Assembly (NCBI RefSeq): GCF_036014215.1
Contig: NZ_CP107921.1
Location: 3,087,001 to 3,151,000, forward strand
Source of the DNA: Streptomyces sp. NBC_00440
GTDB taxonomy: Bacteria > Actinomycetota > Actinomycetes > Streptomycetales > Streptomycetaceae
Length of the DNA stretch: 64,000 nucleotides
Direction of reading: 5' to 3'
Numbering within the stretch: the stretch's first letter is position 1; each line of letters begins with the position of its first letter. Below are positions 46,053-55,109 of this stretch, piece after piece. A program made the position numbers and the translations under genes. The notes beneath the pieces were generated by a model. That model had not been told where the DNA came from. It saw only the letters and a list, made by a program, of their open reading frames with translations, and did no database searches.

Positions 46053-47636
46053 GTGAAACGAATCGGCTGTGTCGGTATGACGGTCCTTGCAGCTCTCGCC
46101 GCATGGGGAGCTGCCGGGTGGGTCTCGTGGTGGTGGCTGTCCGCCGCTGTGCCACTCGCCCTGCTCGGGTCGCTCGGCGTGTGGGACCTGAGCCAGCGCA
46201 GGCACACGGTGCTGCGCAACTACCCGATCATCGGGCACGCCCGCTACCTTCTGGAGCGCGTACGCCCCGAGCTGCAGCAGTACTTCGTGGAACGGAACTA
46301 CGACGGGCGGCCCTTCGACCGCGACACCCGCAGCATCGTCTACGAACGCGCGAAGGGCACCGCGGCCGAGGAGCCGTTCGGGACCGAGCGCGATGTCTAC
46401 GAGACGGGCTACGAGTCCCTTGTGCCGTCGATGGCGCCCTGCCCGGTCCCGCAGACCACGCCCCGGGTACGGATCGGCGGGCCCGACTGCACCCGCCCGT
46501 ACGACATGGCGCTGCTGAACGTGTCGGCGATGAGCTTCGGCTCCCTGTCGGCGAACGCGGTCCTGGCGCTCAACGGCGGTGCCGCGGCAGGCGGTTTCGC
46601 CCATGACACGGGTGAGGGCGGCCTGTCGGAATACCATCTGCGGCCGGGCGGCGACCTCGTCTGGGAGATCGGCACCGGGTACTTCGGCTGCCGCACCGAT
46701 GACGGCGGGTTCAAGCCGGAGGAGTTCGCCGACAAGGCGGCGCACGATCAGGTGAAGTGCGTGTCGCTCAAGCTGTCGCAGGGCGCCAAGCCGGGGATCG
46801 GCGGGGTGCTGCCGGGGGCCAAGGTGAACGCGGAGATCGCCCGGGCACGGGGAGTGCCGCAGGGCGAGACCGTCATCTCACCCCCGTACCACCGGGAGTT
46901 CTCCACCCCCCGCGAACTGGTGCGCTTCCTCGTGCAGATGCGGGAACTGTCCGGCGGCAAGCCCACCGGATTCAAGCTCTGCCCCGGGTCGCGGCGCCAG
47001 TTCCTCGCCGTGTGCAAGGCCATGCTGGAAGAGGGCACCGCACCGGACTTCATCATCGTGGACGGCGCCGAGGGCGGCACCGGCGCGGCCCCGCTGGAAT
47101 ACGCCGACCAGCTCGGCACCCCGCTCACCGACGGCCTGCTCGACGTGCACAACGCCCTCGTCGGCACCGGGCTGCGCGACCGCATCAGGATCGGCGCCAG
47201 CGGCAAGATCGCCACCGGCGCCGATCTGGTCAAGCGGCTGCTGCAGGGCGCGGATTACGGCAACGCGGCGCGCGCGATGATGTTCGCCGTGGGCTGCATC
47301 CAGGCGCAGCGCTGCCACACCAACACCTGCCCCGCCGGTGTCACCACCCAGGACCCCCGGCGTGCCCGCGCGCTTCACGTCGGCGACAAGACGCTCCGAG
47401 TCCAGCGTTTCCAGCACGCGACCGTGGCGAGCGCCCAGCAGATCATGGCCAGCATGGGTGTGGCGGACCCGGCAGACCTGCGCCCGCACATGCTGCGGCG
47501 CCGTACAGACCCTTTCACCGTGCGCTCGTACGAGGAGATGTACGAGTGGCTGGCACCCGGGCAGCTGCTCGCGGAGGCGCCCGAGTCCTGGGCCGCCGAC
47601 TGGCGGGCCGCCGACCCCGACCGCTTCACCGTCTGA
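46053..47636 (+). CDS. Glutamate synthase-like FMN/Fe-S protein, membrane-anchored
   Basis: 527 aa. Two hydrophobic segments at the N-terminus (VLAALAAWGAAGWVSWWWL, LALLGSLGVW) anchor a GltB central/FMN domain: NVSAMSFGSLSANAVLALNG, HDTGEGGLSEYHLRPGGDLV, DFIIVDGAEGGTGAAPLEYA and the Fe-S cysteine cluster CIQAQRCHTNTCPAG. These stand-alone proteins lack the amidotransferase domain, and their reaction is unclear. The GTG start has a weak ribosome binding site. An in-frame ATG at 46077 is possible. It is followed 74 bp later by the PoxB-like gene. Confidence 0.9.
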   Translation: MKRIGCVGMTVLAALAAWGAAGWVSWWWLSAAVPLALLGSLGVWDLSQRRHTVLRNYPIIGHARYLLERVRPELQQYFVERNYDGRPFDRDTRSIVYERAKGTAAEEPFGTERDVYETGYESLVPSMAPCPVPQTTPRVRIGGPDCTRPYDMALLNVSAMSFGSLSANAVLALNGGAAAGGFAHDTGEGGLSEYHLRPGGDLVWEIGTGYFGCRTDDGGFKPEEFADKAAHDQVKCVSLKLSQGAKPGIGGVLPGAKVNAEIARARGVPQGETVISPPYHREFSTPRELVRFLVQMRELSGGKPTGFKLCPGSRRQFLAVCKAMLEEGTAPDFIIVDGAEGGTGAAPLEYADQLGTPLTDGLLDVHNALVGTGLRDRIRIGASGKIATGADLVKRLLQGADYGNAARAMMFAVGCIQAQRCHTNTCPAGVTTQDPRRARALHVGDKTLRVQRFQHATVASAQQIMASMGVADPADLRPHMLRRRTDPFTVRSYEEMYEWLAPGQLLAEAPESWAADWRAADPDRFTV

Positions 47637-47710
47637 GACAGCCTCAGCCCTTCCGATCCCCCGAACCAGCCCCTGATCCCCCTCTCTGCCCGTCCGAACC
47701 GGAGGCTTCT

Positions 47711-49447
47711 GTGAGCCGTACTGTTGCCCGTGTCATCGTGGACGCCCTGCGCGAACTGGACGTCCACCAGGTGTTCGGCGTCGTCGGGGACGCACTCAAT
47801 CCCGTGACCGAGGCCATCCGTACCACCGAGGGCGTGGAGTGGGTGGGCTGTCGCCACGAGGAGGCCGCGGCCTTCGCCGCGAGCGCCCAGTCCCAGCTCT
47901 CCGGCCGCCTCGGTGTCTGCATGGGCACCGTCGGCCCGGGCTCCATCCATCTGCTGAACGGCTTGTACGACGCGGCCAAGAGCCGCACACCGGTCCTGGT
48001 GATCGCGGGGCAGGTGCCGTTGGCCGACGTCGGCAGCGACGCCTTTCAGGAGGTCGACAACGACGCCCTCTTCAGCGATGTGGCGGTCTTCCGGGCGACC
48101 CTCTCCTCGCCCGACCAGCTGCCGCAGATGCTGGAGACAGCCGTCCGGAACGCCCTCGGGCACAAGGGTGTTGCCGTGCTCACCGTGCCCGCCGACATCG
48201 GGGACCGGAAGCTGGGCACCGACCGCAGGGCCCGCTTCTCGATCGGCCCGGCGGTGACCCGGCCCGAGGAGTCGGCCACCCGTGAGGCGGCGGGGCTGCT
48301 CGACCGCGCCGGACGCGTCACCCTGCTCGTCGGCCAGGGCGCCCGCGCGTCCCGCACCGATGTGCTGGCCCTGGCGGACCGGCTCGCCGCGCCAATGGTG
48401 CTCACGCTCAAGGCGAAGGAGGGCTTCGAGGGCGCGGACAACCCGTACCAGGTCGGACAGACCGGGCTGATCGGCAATCCCGCGGCCGCCTCGGCCCTGC
48501 ACGACGCCGACACCCTGTTGCTGCTGGGGACCGACTTCCCGTACCGGGAGTGGTACCCGGAGGGAAAGTCCGTGATCCAGGTGGACACCGAGCCCACGCA
48601 CATAGGGCGGCGTGTCCCGGTCGAGACCGGTCTGGTCGGCGATGTGGGCGCCACCGTGCGGGACCTGCTCAAGCATCTCGGCGCCGGGAGCGACCGCGAC
48701 CGCGGCCATCTGGACCATGCCCGCAGGCACTTCGAGACCTGGCGCGAGGGCCAGGCCGCGCTCGCCGACCCGGAGCACGACAAGAGGGCGGCCGGGCGGG
48801 CCCGTTCGGCTCTGGACAATCCGGAGCACGGGGTCCGGCCCGAGGCGCTGGCCGCCACGGTGGACCGGCTCGCCGCGGACGACGCGGTCTTCACCTCCGA
48901 CACCGGGATGGCCACCGTGTGGCTCTCGCGCTTCGTCGAGATGCGCGGGGCGCGGCGACTGCTCGGCTCGTACAACCTGGGCTCCATGGCCAACGCCATG
49001 CCCCACGCACTCGGAGCACAGTGCCTGGACCGGGAGCGGCAGGTGGTCGCCTTCTGCGGTGACGGCGGGCTGAGCATGCTGCTGGGCGATCTGATGACGC
49101 TCAAGACCAATGAACTACCGGTAAAACTCGTGGTGTTCGACAACCGCCGGCTCGGCATGGTGAAGCTGGAGCAGGAGCAGGTGGGCCTGCCGGAGTTCGG
49201 CACGGTGCTCGACAACCCGGACTTCGCCGCCGTCGCCACCGCGATGGGCATCACAGGGATCCGGGTGACCGACCCCGCCGATCTGGAGGACGCTGTGCAG
49301 CGCGCCTTCAGCACGCCGGGACCCGTCCTGCTGGACGTGCTGACGAACCCGGACGAGATCGCCGTACCGGCCAAGCCGACCGTCGAACAGGGCTGGGGCT
49401 TCGCGGTGGCGAAGGTGAAGGAGATCGTTCGGGGGCACGGCGAGTAA
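47711..49447 (+). CDS. Thiamine-diphosphate enzyme, pyruvate oxidase/dehydrogenase (PoxB) type
   Basis: 578 aa, all three TPP-enzyme domains. The catalytic Glu is in CRHEEAAAFAA. The central domain has LLLLGTDFPYREWYPEG. The TPP-binding motif is FCGDGGLSMLLGDLMTLKTN, ending ...VVFDN. It most resembles pyruvate:quinone oxidoreductases that convert pyruvate to acetate and CO2 with FAD. The GTG has GGAGG 5 bp upstream. The preceding FMN protein could be its redox partner, but that is inference. Confidence 0.9.
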   Translation: MSRTVARVIVDALRELDVHQVFGVVGDALNPVTEAIRTTEGVEWVGCRHEEAAAFAASAQSQLSGRLGVCMGTVGPGSIHLLNGLYDAAKSRTPVLVIAGQVPLADVGSDAFQEVDNDALFSDVAVFRATLSSPDQLPQMLETAVRNALGHKGVAVLTVPADIGDRKLGTDRRARFSIGPAVTRPEESATREAAGLLDRAGRVTLLVGQGARASRTDVLALADRLAAPMVLTLKAKEGFEGADNPYQVGQTGLIGNPAAASALHDADTLLLLGTDFPYREWYPEGKSVIQVDTEPTHIGRRVPVETGLVGDVGATVRDLLKHLGAGSDRDRGHLDHARRHFETWREGQAALADPEHDKRAAGRARSALDNPEHGVRPEALAATVDRLAADDAVFTSDTGMATVWLSRFVEMRGARRLLGSYNLGSMANAMPHALGAQCLDRERQVVAFCGDGGLSMLLGDLMTLKTNELPVKLVVFDNRRLGMVKLEQEQVGLPEFGTVLDNPDFAAVATAMGITGIRVTDPADLEDAVQRAFSTPGPVLLDVLTNPDEIAVPAKPTVEQGWGFAVAKVKEIVRGHGE

Positions 49448-49530
49448 CACATCCTACGGGCAGGTATGTGACCGGTCTTGACGGTATGTCATTTCGGGCG
49501 AACAGGGGCGAGCACGCACCATCAGGGCAC

Positions 49531-49559
49531 TTGACGTGACGCCTGGTCCAGGCCACTAT
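49531..49559 (+). promoter_or_regulatory. Promoter of the GH3 gene
   Basis: TTGACG (49531-49536) and CACTAT (49554-49559) are separated by exactly 17 bp, giving a predicted start near 49566. The spacer and -10 overlap the first DasR-like site. Confidence 0.65.
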
Positions 49560-49578
49560 CCAATTGGTCTGGACCAAG
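49542..49578. promoter_or_regulatory. Two tandem DasR-like (dre) sites
   Basis: The consensus dre is ACTGGTCTAGACCACT. Site 1 (49542-49557) reads CCTGGTCCAGGCCACT, 13 of 16 matches. Site 2 (49563-49578) reads ATTGGTCTGGACCAAG, 12 of 16. The centres are 21 bp apart, on the same helical face. DasR is the N-acetylglucosamine-responsive GntR regulator of Streptomyces, which fits a GlcNAc-releasing enzyme downstream. Confidence 0.75.
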
Positions 49579-49640
49579 CGCATGGCCAAGCACATGGCGG
49601 CTCGGTCCCCTATCGGCACGCCAGGAAGGCCCGGCTGACC

Positions 49641-51143
49641 TTGCCCAGCACACCAAGCAGTGAACTGACGCACCTCGCCTACAAGATCCTCCAGCCTGGC
49701 TTCAAGGGCACCGAGGCACCGGCCTGGCTGCTCCGCCGGATCGGTGAGGGACTGTCCAGCGTTGTTCTCTTCTCCCGCAACATCGCCAACCCGGGTCAGC
49801 TGATCCGGCTCACCCGGCAACTGCGCGCGGAGAACCCGGACCTCATCATCGCCATCGACGAGGAGGCCGGCGACGTCACCAGGATCGAGTCGCTGACCGG
49901 CAGCACCCGCCCGGGGAATCTGGCGCTGGGCGCGATCGACGACACGGACCTGACGGAAGCGGTCGGCCGGGACATCGGCCACGAGCTGCACTCCGCCGGC
50001 ATCAGCCTGACCTACGCACCGAGCGCGGACGTCAACTCGAATCCGAACAACCCGGTCATCGGTGTCAGATCGTTCGGCTCGACCCCGGATCTGGTGGCCC
50101 GGCACACCGGCGCCTGGATCCGCGGTCTCCAGTCCGCCGGAGTGGCCGCCTGCGCCAAGCACTTCCCCGGGCACGGCGACACCGCGGTGGACTCCCATCT
50201 CGGGCTGCCCCGCTACGACGCGACCGCCGAAGACGTCAGGGAGCAGGCGCTCCCGCCGTTCCACGCAGCCATGGAGAGCGGAGTGCGGGCCGTCATGAGC
50301 GGTCATCTGCTCGTGCCGGCCTACGATGCCGACCTCCCCGCCACGCTGAGCCCGCGCCTCCTCGTCGACCTGCTGCGCAAGGAGATGGGCTTCGACGGCC
50401 TGGTCATCACGGACGCCATCGAGATGGGGGCCGTCAGCGGTCTCTACGGCATCGACGGTGCCACGGTGCGCGCGGTGGCGGGCGGCGCCGACGCGGTGTG
50501 CGTCGGCGGCGAGAGCGCCGACCCGGAGGTGGTCGGCCTGCTGAGCGCGGCCCTGGTGTCCGCCGTCCACAACGGTGAGCTGTCCGAGGAGCGGCTGAGA
50601 GAAGCGGCCGCACGCGTCGAGGAGTTCTCGGCCTGGTCGAACGGCATCTTCCACGCCACGCCGCCGCACCGGATCAAGTCGGACATCGGCTTCGCGGCCG
50701 CCCGGCGCGCGCTGCGCCTGACCGTGGCGGACGGCGGGTCCCTGCCGCTCGACGCGGCGCCGCACGTCGTGGAGCTCATCCCGACGATGAACCTCGCCAT
50801 CGCCAAGGAGACACCCTGGGGCGTCGCGGCCCCGCTGCGCGAGCGGCTGGCCGGCACGACCTCGGTCGGGATCCACGAGGAGGACGTGGCGGCGGACCTG
50901 GCCGTTCTCGACCAGTACGCGCTGGACCCTGCCACCGAACGTCCGCTGGTCGTCGTGGTCCGGGACGCCTGCCGGCACACCTGGATGACGGACTCCCTCA
51001 AGCACCTGCTGACCGCCCGGCCCGACTCGGTCGTGATCGAGATGGGCCTGCCGGCCGCCGCGGCCCAGGGAGCGGTGCACATCACGACCTACGGAGCCAC
51101 CACCGCATCGGGTGTGGCCGCGGCCGAAGTACTGGCCGGCTGA
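49641..51143 (+). CDS. Glycoside hydrolase family 3 (beta-N-acetylglucosaminidase, NagZ-like)
   Basis: 500 aa. The GH3 N-terminal domain has the NagZ-type His-Asp dyad in AKHFPGHGDTAVDSH, the nucleophile Asp in FDGLVITDAIEMGA and IIAIDEEAGDVTRIE near the active site. There is no signal peptide, so it likely acts in the cytoplasm on imported chitobiose or peptidoglycan fragments. The TTG start (LPSTPSSELTHLAYK) has GGAAGG about 11 bp upstream, and starting earlier would run into the promoter and dre sites. Regulation by DasR is strongly suggested by the upstream sites. Confidence 0.9.
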   Translation: MPSTPSSELTHLAYKILQPGFKGTEAPAWLLRRIGEGLSSVVLFSRNIANPGQLIRLTRQLRAENPDLIIAIDEEAGDVTRIESLTGSTRPGNLALGAIDDTDLTEAVGRDIGHELHSAGISLTYAPSADVNSNPNNPVIGVRSFGSTPDLVARHTGAWIRGLQSAGVAACAKHFPGHGDTAVDSHLGLPRYDATAEDVREQALPPFHAAMESGVRAVMSGHLLVPAYDADLPATLSPRLLVDLLRKEMGFDGLVITDAIEMGAVSGLYGIDGATVRAVAGGADAVCVGGESADPEVVGLLSAALVSAVHNGELSEERLREAAARVEEFSAWSNGIFHATPPHRIKSDIGFAAARRALRLTVADGGSLPLDAAPHVVELIPTMNLAIAKETPWGVAAPLRERLAGTTSVGIHEEDVAADLAVLDQYALDPATERPLVVVVRDACRHTWMTDSLKHLLTARPDSVVIEMGLPAAAAQGAVHITTYGATTASGVAAAEVLAG

Positions 51144-51515
51144 CCGCACCCGACGCCCCAACGACCCACCCCCGTACGGACACCACGCCCCAACCGACCC
51201 ACCCCCACCCGCAGGACCACGTCCCACCCGCACACCCCCCCGGCACCCACCGCCCCGCGGGACTGTCTCCCGCCGTGCGGTGCGGGCCCGGAGCGCGTAC
51301 GCGGCAACGCCGCCGCATCCGCCGTCGCGCGGGTGAACTCCCCACCCCCGCAGCCGTCCCGCCGGACCCACGGTCCCGCCGACGGCGCCCTTCCCGCGGC
51401 CCGGCCCATGGCTCCGGCCGCGCGTGACGCGCCGCCGGACGGCCGCGCTCGATTTCCCTCTGTCCAGAACGAGAAGCAGAACCAGAACCAGCACCTTCAT
51501 ACCTGGAGTGGTTGC
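51144..51515 (+). other. C-rich, G-poor gap before the PhyH operon, no gene
   Basis: About 370 bp. The first 110 bp is strongly C-rich and G-poor on the plus strand and contains a 21-bp direct repeat (ACGCCCCAACGACCCACCCC at 51153; a similar copy at 51185). This could act as a Rho-loading region for the GH3 transcript. The right end has AGAACCAGAACCAG just before the operon and must contain its promoter, which I could not locate. Confidence 0.4.
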
Positions 51516-52580
51516 ATGTCGACGTCCGACCCCTATCTGTATCGAGCCGCATCGGACATCCCCTATTTCAGTACGGACGGGGAGTCGTACCTGGCGCAGA
51601 CACCGTTGCGGGACATCAAGAAGTCGCAGCCGCTGCGCGTGCTGTCGGAAGAGGACTTCGCCTTCTGGCAGACCTACGGCTACGTCGTCGTGAAAGAGGC
51701 GATACCGGCTGCCGCGGCGCAGCGCCTGCTGGACTTCACCTGGGACTTCCAGGGGCTCGATCCGGACCGGCCCGACACCTGGTACGCGGACCGGGAGTTC
51801 CGGTCGGATCTGGACCGCGAACTGCACATCTACGGTTTCGTGGAGGCGTACCACCACCAGCTCATCTGGGACAGCCGCCAGGCGCAGCGCGTCCACGACG
51901 CGTTCACCGACGTGTGGGACTGCGAGGAACTGTGGGTCACCCTGGACCGGCTCAACCTGAACCCGCCCAACATCAAGAACCGTGACCGCGCGCTGATCGC
52001 GCCCACGGACGAGGGGTTCGACATCGAGCTCCACTGGGATGTCGACACCACGCTCAGCGTGCTGCCCCAGCGCGTCCAGGGCATCATCGCGCTGAACGAC
52101 ACCGAACCGGAGCGGGGCGGATTCCAGTGCTCGCCCGAGCTGTTCCGGCAGTTCGACCGGTGGAAGATCACCCAGCCCGCCGACCGGGATCCGATCAGGC
52201 CCGGCACCGACCGCGCCGAGTTCCCCGTCGTACAGCCGGAACTCAAGGCGGGCGATCTGCTGATCTGGAACGGTCTGCTCGCCCACGGTGTGGCGCGCAA
52301 CATCTCACAGAGCGGCGTCCGAGCGGTCCAGTACCTCTCGATGATGCCCGCGCTGGAGACCCACCAGGAGATGCGGAAGTCCCGCATCGAATCCTGGCGC
52401 AGTCTCAGCACACCGGACTGGAACACGACGCTGGTCGGCGACGCGGTCCTGCACGAATCCCTCAGGTACGGCGCCGCCGAACTGAGCGACCTCGGCGCCA
52501 GGCTTCTGGGACTCGAATCCTGGGGCGGCCGGAACGCCGAGCGGTCAACCGGAGAACTGACATGCACCGAATCTGTCTGA
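51516..52580 (+). CDS. PhyH-family Fe(II)/2-oxoglutarate dioxygenase
   Basis: 354 aa. The iron-binding HxD is in ELHWDVDTTLSVLP, and the distal His is in LLAHGVARNISQSGVRAVQY. RALIAPTDEGFD and GGFQCSPELFRQF fit phytanoyl-CoA dioxygenase-like enzymes, which hydroxylate or otherwise oxidise many natural-product intermediates. The ATG has GGAG 8 bp upstream. It is the first gene of a five-gene run, and its 3' end overlaps the next gene by 19 bp. The substrate is unknown. Confidence 0.9.
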   Translation: MSTSDPYLYRAASDIPYFSTDGESYLAQTPLRDIKKSQPLRVLSEEDFAFWQTYGYVVVKEAIPAAAAQRLLDFTWDFQGLDPDRPDTWYADREFRSDLDRELHIYGFVEAYHHQLIWDSRQAQRVHDAFTDVWDCEELWVTLDRLNLNPPNIKNRDRALIAPTDEGFDIELHWDVDTTLSVLPQRVQGIIALNDTEPERGGFQCSPELFRQFDRWKITQPADRDPIRPGTDRAEFPVVQPELKAGDLLIWNGLLAHGVARNISQSGVRAVQYLSMMPALETHQEMRKSRIESWRSLSTPDWNTTLVGDAVLHESLRYGAAELSDLGARLLGLESWGGRNAERSTGELTCTESV

Positions 52581-53869
52581 CCCTTCCCACCAACAGGGCG
52601 TGCGCCGCGACGATATCGGCGATGCGGGCCGAGGCGCGGTACGCGGCCGCGCACTTCGACGTCGAAGTGCATCTGCTGATCCTGGACTCGTCGGACGAGC
52701 GGGACTTCGCCGAGCACGCGGAAGTCGCCGGCGAGGCCACCGGAACACCGCAGGTGGTCGTGCACCATCTGGACGAAGCGGAACAGCGGTCCTTACTGCG
52801 GCATTTGATCAGCCTGGCCGATGTGGCCAAGCCCGATCTGCTGCTCGACCTCATGCTGCCCTCCGGGGTCTCGTACGGCGCCTGCACGAACCGCGCCTTC
52901 CTGATCGCGGCCGCGCTCGGCTGCGATTCGCTGCACCGCAGGGACTCGGACAGCACCTATCAGGCGCTGGACGGCGAGCCGGTGTTCCCTGTCCACCACG
53001 AGCTGATGTCGCTCGGGAAGCGCGCCCTCGACGCGGTGGACGGCGTGTCCGAGACGCGCCTCGACCCTGCTCACGCGCAGCGGACGGTGTCCCTGGTGGG
53101 CGCCTCCTTCGTGGGCGAACTGTCCGTGGACGTCGGCGAGATCCAGCAGCTCGACCCGTCCGTCTACCACGACGTCGTCAGCCTGTGGGCCCCGCGCGCT
53201 TGGTCGGACGAGGCCAGGCGACAGCTGGTCGCCGAGGCGTTCACGGGCGCGGGCACCGACCTGTTCACGCACGATCACTCGACGGTCGGCCTGGTCGATC
53301 CCATGCGGGTGGACATGTGCAACATCAGCTTCCACCGCGACGTGTACGAGAGCGTGCCGCTGCCCCCCGCGACCGACACCATCGGCAGCGACTACTTCCT
53401 GATGCACCTGGTCCACGACGCCGGACTGCCCGGCGTCCTGCACAACCGCCACATCGTGAACTTCTACACCGGGGAGCGGCGCACCGACGCCGGATTCATG
53501 GCGTACCAGCTGCGGTTGGTGAAGTTCTTCCTGTCGATGCTCTATTTCAACTCCGTGTACGAGCGGATGGCGGAGGCCGGCGACTCGCTGCTCGACGACC
53601 GGCTGCGCCCGCGCGCGGACACTGTGGCCGAGCTCGTACGGGAGAGCTGCTGGCTGGACCGGGAGGAGAACGAGGAGCGGCTGCGCAGTCTCGACCGTTC
53701 CTACCGTCAACTCGGTGGCAGATACGTCGAGTTCGCGGACGAGCTGGCGGCGCGCGGCGACCGGCTGCTCAACGAGGTCCAGCAGGACATGGAGGATTTC
53801 GCCCTGCTGATCCAGGCGTGGGGACCACTGATACGGGTGAGCAGAGAAGCGGGCATCCATGAGCACTAG
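52562..53869 (+). CDS. DUF6271-like protein with GT-A glycosyltransferase features; contains a TTA codon
   Basis: 435 aa. The N-terminus (RICLTLPTNRACAATISAMR ... VEVHLLILDSSDERD) resembles a GT-A nucleotide-binding fold. LHRRDSDSTYQ contains a DxD-like motif, and later DYFLMHLVHDAGLPGVLHNR resembles the acceptor part of family 2 glycosyltransferases. From memory these proteins are labelled DUF6271. The Leu in EQRSLLRHL is encoded by TTA (52793-52795), so translation should require bldA. Its start lies inside the dioxygenase gene and its end inside the decarboxylase gene, indicating tight coupling. Confidence 0.72.
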   Translation: MHRICLTLPTNRACAATISAMRAEARYAAAHFDVEVHLLILDSSDERDFAEHAEVAGEATGTPQVVVHHLDEAEQRSLLRHLISLADVAKPDLLLDLMLPSGVSYGACTNRAFLIAAALGCDSLHRRDSDSTYQALDGEPVFPVHHELMSLGKRALDAVDGVSETRLDPAHAQRTVSLVGASFVGELSVDVGEIQQLDPSVYHDVVSLWAPRAWSDEARRQLVAEAFTGAGTDLFTHDHSTVGLVDPMRVDMCNISFHRDVYESVPLPPATDTIGSDYFLMHLVHDAGLPGVLHNRHIVNFYTGERRTDAGFMAYQLRLVKFFLSMLYFNSVYERMAEAGDSLLDDRLRPRADTVAELVRESCWLDREENEERLRSLDRSYRQLGGRYVEFADELAARGDRLLNEVQQDMEDFALLIQAWGPLIRVSREAGIHEH

Positions 53870-55109
53870 GCACTTCAAGAGCACCAGCCACCTCCACACC
53901 CCCCTGAGCACCCCCTTGCACGAAGCGCTGGCAGCCGCTTCCGACGACCGGATCATCTTCGATCTCGGCGGAATCCGACAGCAGTACGAGACGCTGACCT
54001 GGGAACTGCCGGGCGTCGCCGTCCGGTTCGCGATGAAGGCCTGCCCGGTGGACGAAGTGCTCGCCTGTCTGGCGGAGCAGGGCGCCGGGTTCGACGCGGC
54101 GGGCCCCCACGAGATCGAGCGGGCCATCAGGACCGGAGTGCCGGTCGGCCGGATCCACTACGGCAACACCATCAAGTCCGACCGGAACATCGCCGACGCC
54201 TACCGCCTCGGCATCCGGGACTTCGCGACCGACAGCGTGGAGGACGTGGCGGCCATCGCGGCCCGTGCCCCCGGCGCCCGGGTGTTCTGCAGGCTGGCCA
54301 CCAGCGGCGAGGGTGCGCTGTGGGGGCTCAGCAAGAAGTTCGGGTGCTCGGGCACCGACGCCGTACGGGTGCTGGAGACGGCACGGGACGCGGGGCTGAC
54401 GCCTGCCGGTCTCTCCGTGCACGTCGGCTCCCAGCAGATGACGGCCGAGGCCTGGGAGAGCGCGTTCGCGAGCCTCGCCGGCGTGCTGGTGGCCCTGCGG
54501 GGCCGGGGGATTCACCTCGACCACATCAATCTCGGCGGCGGGCTGCCCGCACTCGGATATCTCGACAGCCGGGGCACACCGCTGGATCCGCCGCTGGACA
54601 AGATCTTCGCGGCGATCCGGGAGGGTATGCGGCAGCTGCGGGCGGTGTCCGGTACCCCGCTGGACTTCGTCATGGAGCCGGGGCGCCATCTGGTCGCCGA
54701 CCACGGCGCCATCCGGGCCCATGTGGCGCGGCTGTCCACGAGGGAGCAGCTGAACGGTGAACGTCAGCACTGGCTGTATCTGAGCTGCGGAAAGTTCAAC
54801 GGCCTGTACGAGATGGACCAGCTCCAGTACCGGCTGGTCTTCCCCTCCCGCCCGGGAGCGCCCTCCGTGCCGGCCGTGGTCGCGGGCCCCACCTGCGACA
54901 GCGACGACGCCTACGCCCATCAGCACCGCCTCGTCCAGGTCCCCGAGGCCGTCGCGTCGGGGGACCCGGTCTGGGTCCTGTCGTCCGGCGCCTACGCCAC
55001 CAGTTACACGACGCAGGGCTTCAACGGTTTCAGCCCGCTTCCGTACACCGTGATACGCGGGCTGCCGACCGGGCCCGGTGCGCCGGTCACGAAGGGGCTG
55101 CCGTCATGA
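53859..55109 (+). CDS. Fold III PLP-dependent (ornithine/lysine decarboxylase-like) enzyme
   Basis: 416 aa. The PLP lysine is in RFAMKACPVDEV. Other family blocks are FDAAGPHEIERAI, LSVHVGSQQ, HINLGGGLPALGY, MEPGRHLVADHG, AGPTCDSDDAY and the ODC-type ending GAYATSYTTQGFNGFSPLPY. It should remove CO2 from a basic or diamino acid. The CDSDD and FNGF motifs point to the ornithine/lysine branch rather than to diaminopimelate. It overlaps the genes on both sides. In this setting it probably supplies an amine building block rather than polyamines. Confidence 0.9.
   Translation: MSTRHFKSTSHLHTPLSTPLHEALAAASDDRIIFDLGGIRQQYETLTWELPGVAVRFAMKACPVDEVLACLAEQGAGFDAAGPHEIERAIRTGVPVGRIHYGNTIKSDRNIADAYRLGIRDFATDSVEDVAAIAARAPGARVFCRLATSGEGALWGLSKKFGCSGTDAVRVLETARDAGLTPAGLSVHVGSQQMTAEAWESAFASLAGVLVALRGRGIHLDHINLGGGLPALGYLDSRGTPLDPPLDKIFAAIREGMRQLRAVSGTPLDFVMEPGRHLVADHGAIRAHVARLSTREQLNGERQHWLYLSCGKFNGLYEMDQLQYRLVFPSRPGAPSVPAVVAGPTCDSDDAYAHQHRLVQVPEAVASGDPVWVLSSGAYATSYTTQGFNGFSPLPYTVIRGLPTGPGAPVTKGLPS

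Noticed and set aside
49308..52286. 992-codon minus-strand open frame opposite GH3 and PhyH genes
   Set aside because: Antisense shadow. It crosses a promoter, two operator sites and a non-coding C-rich gap.
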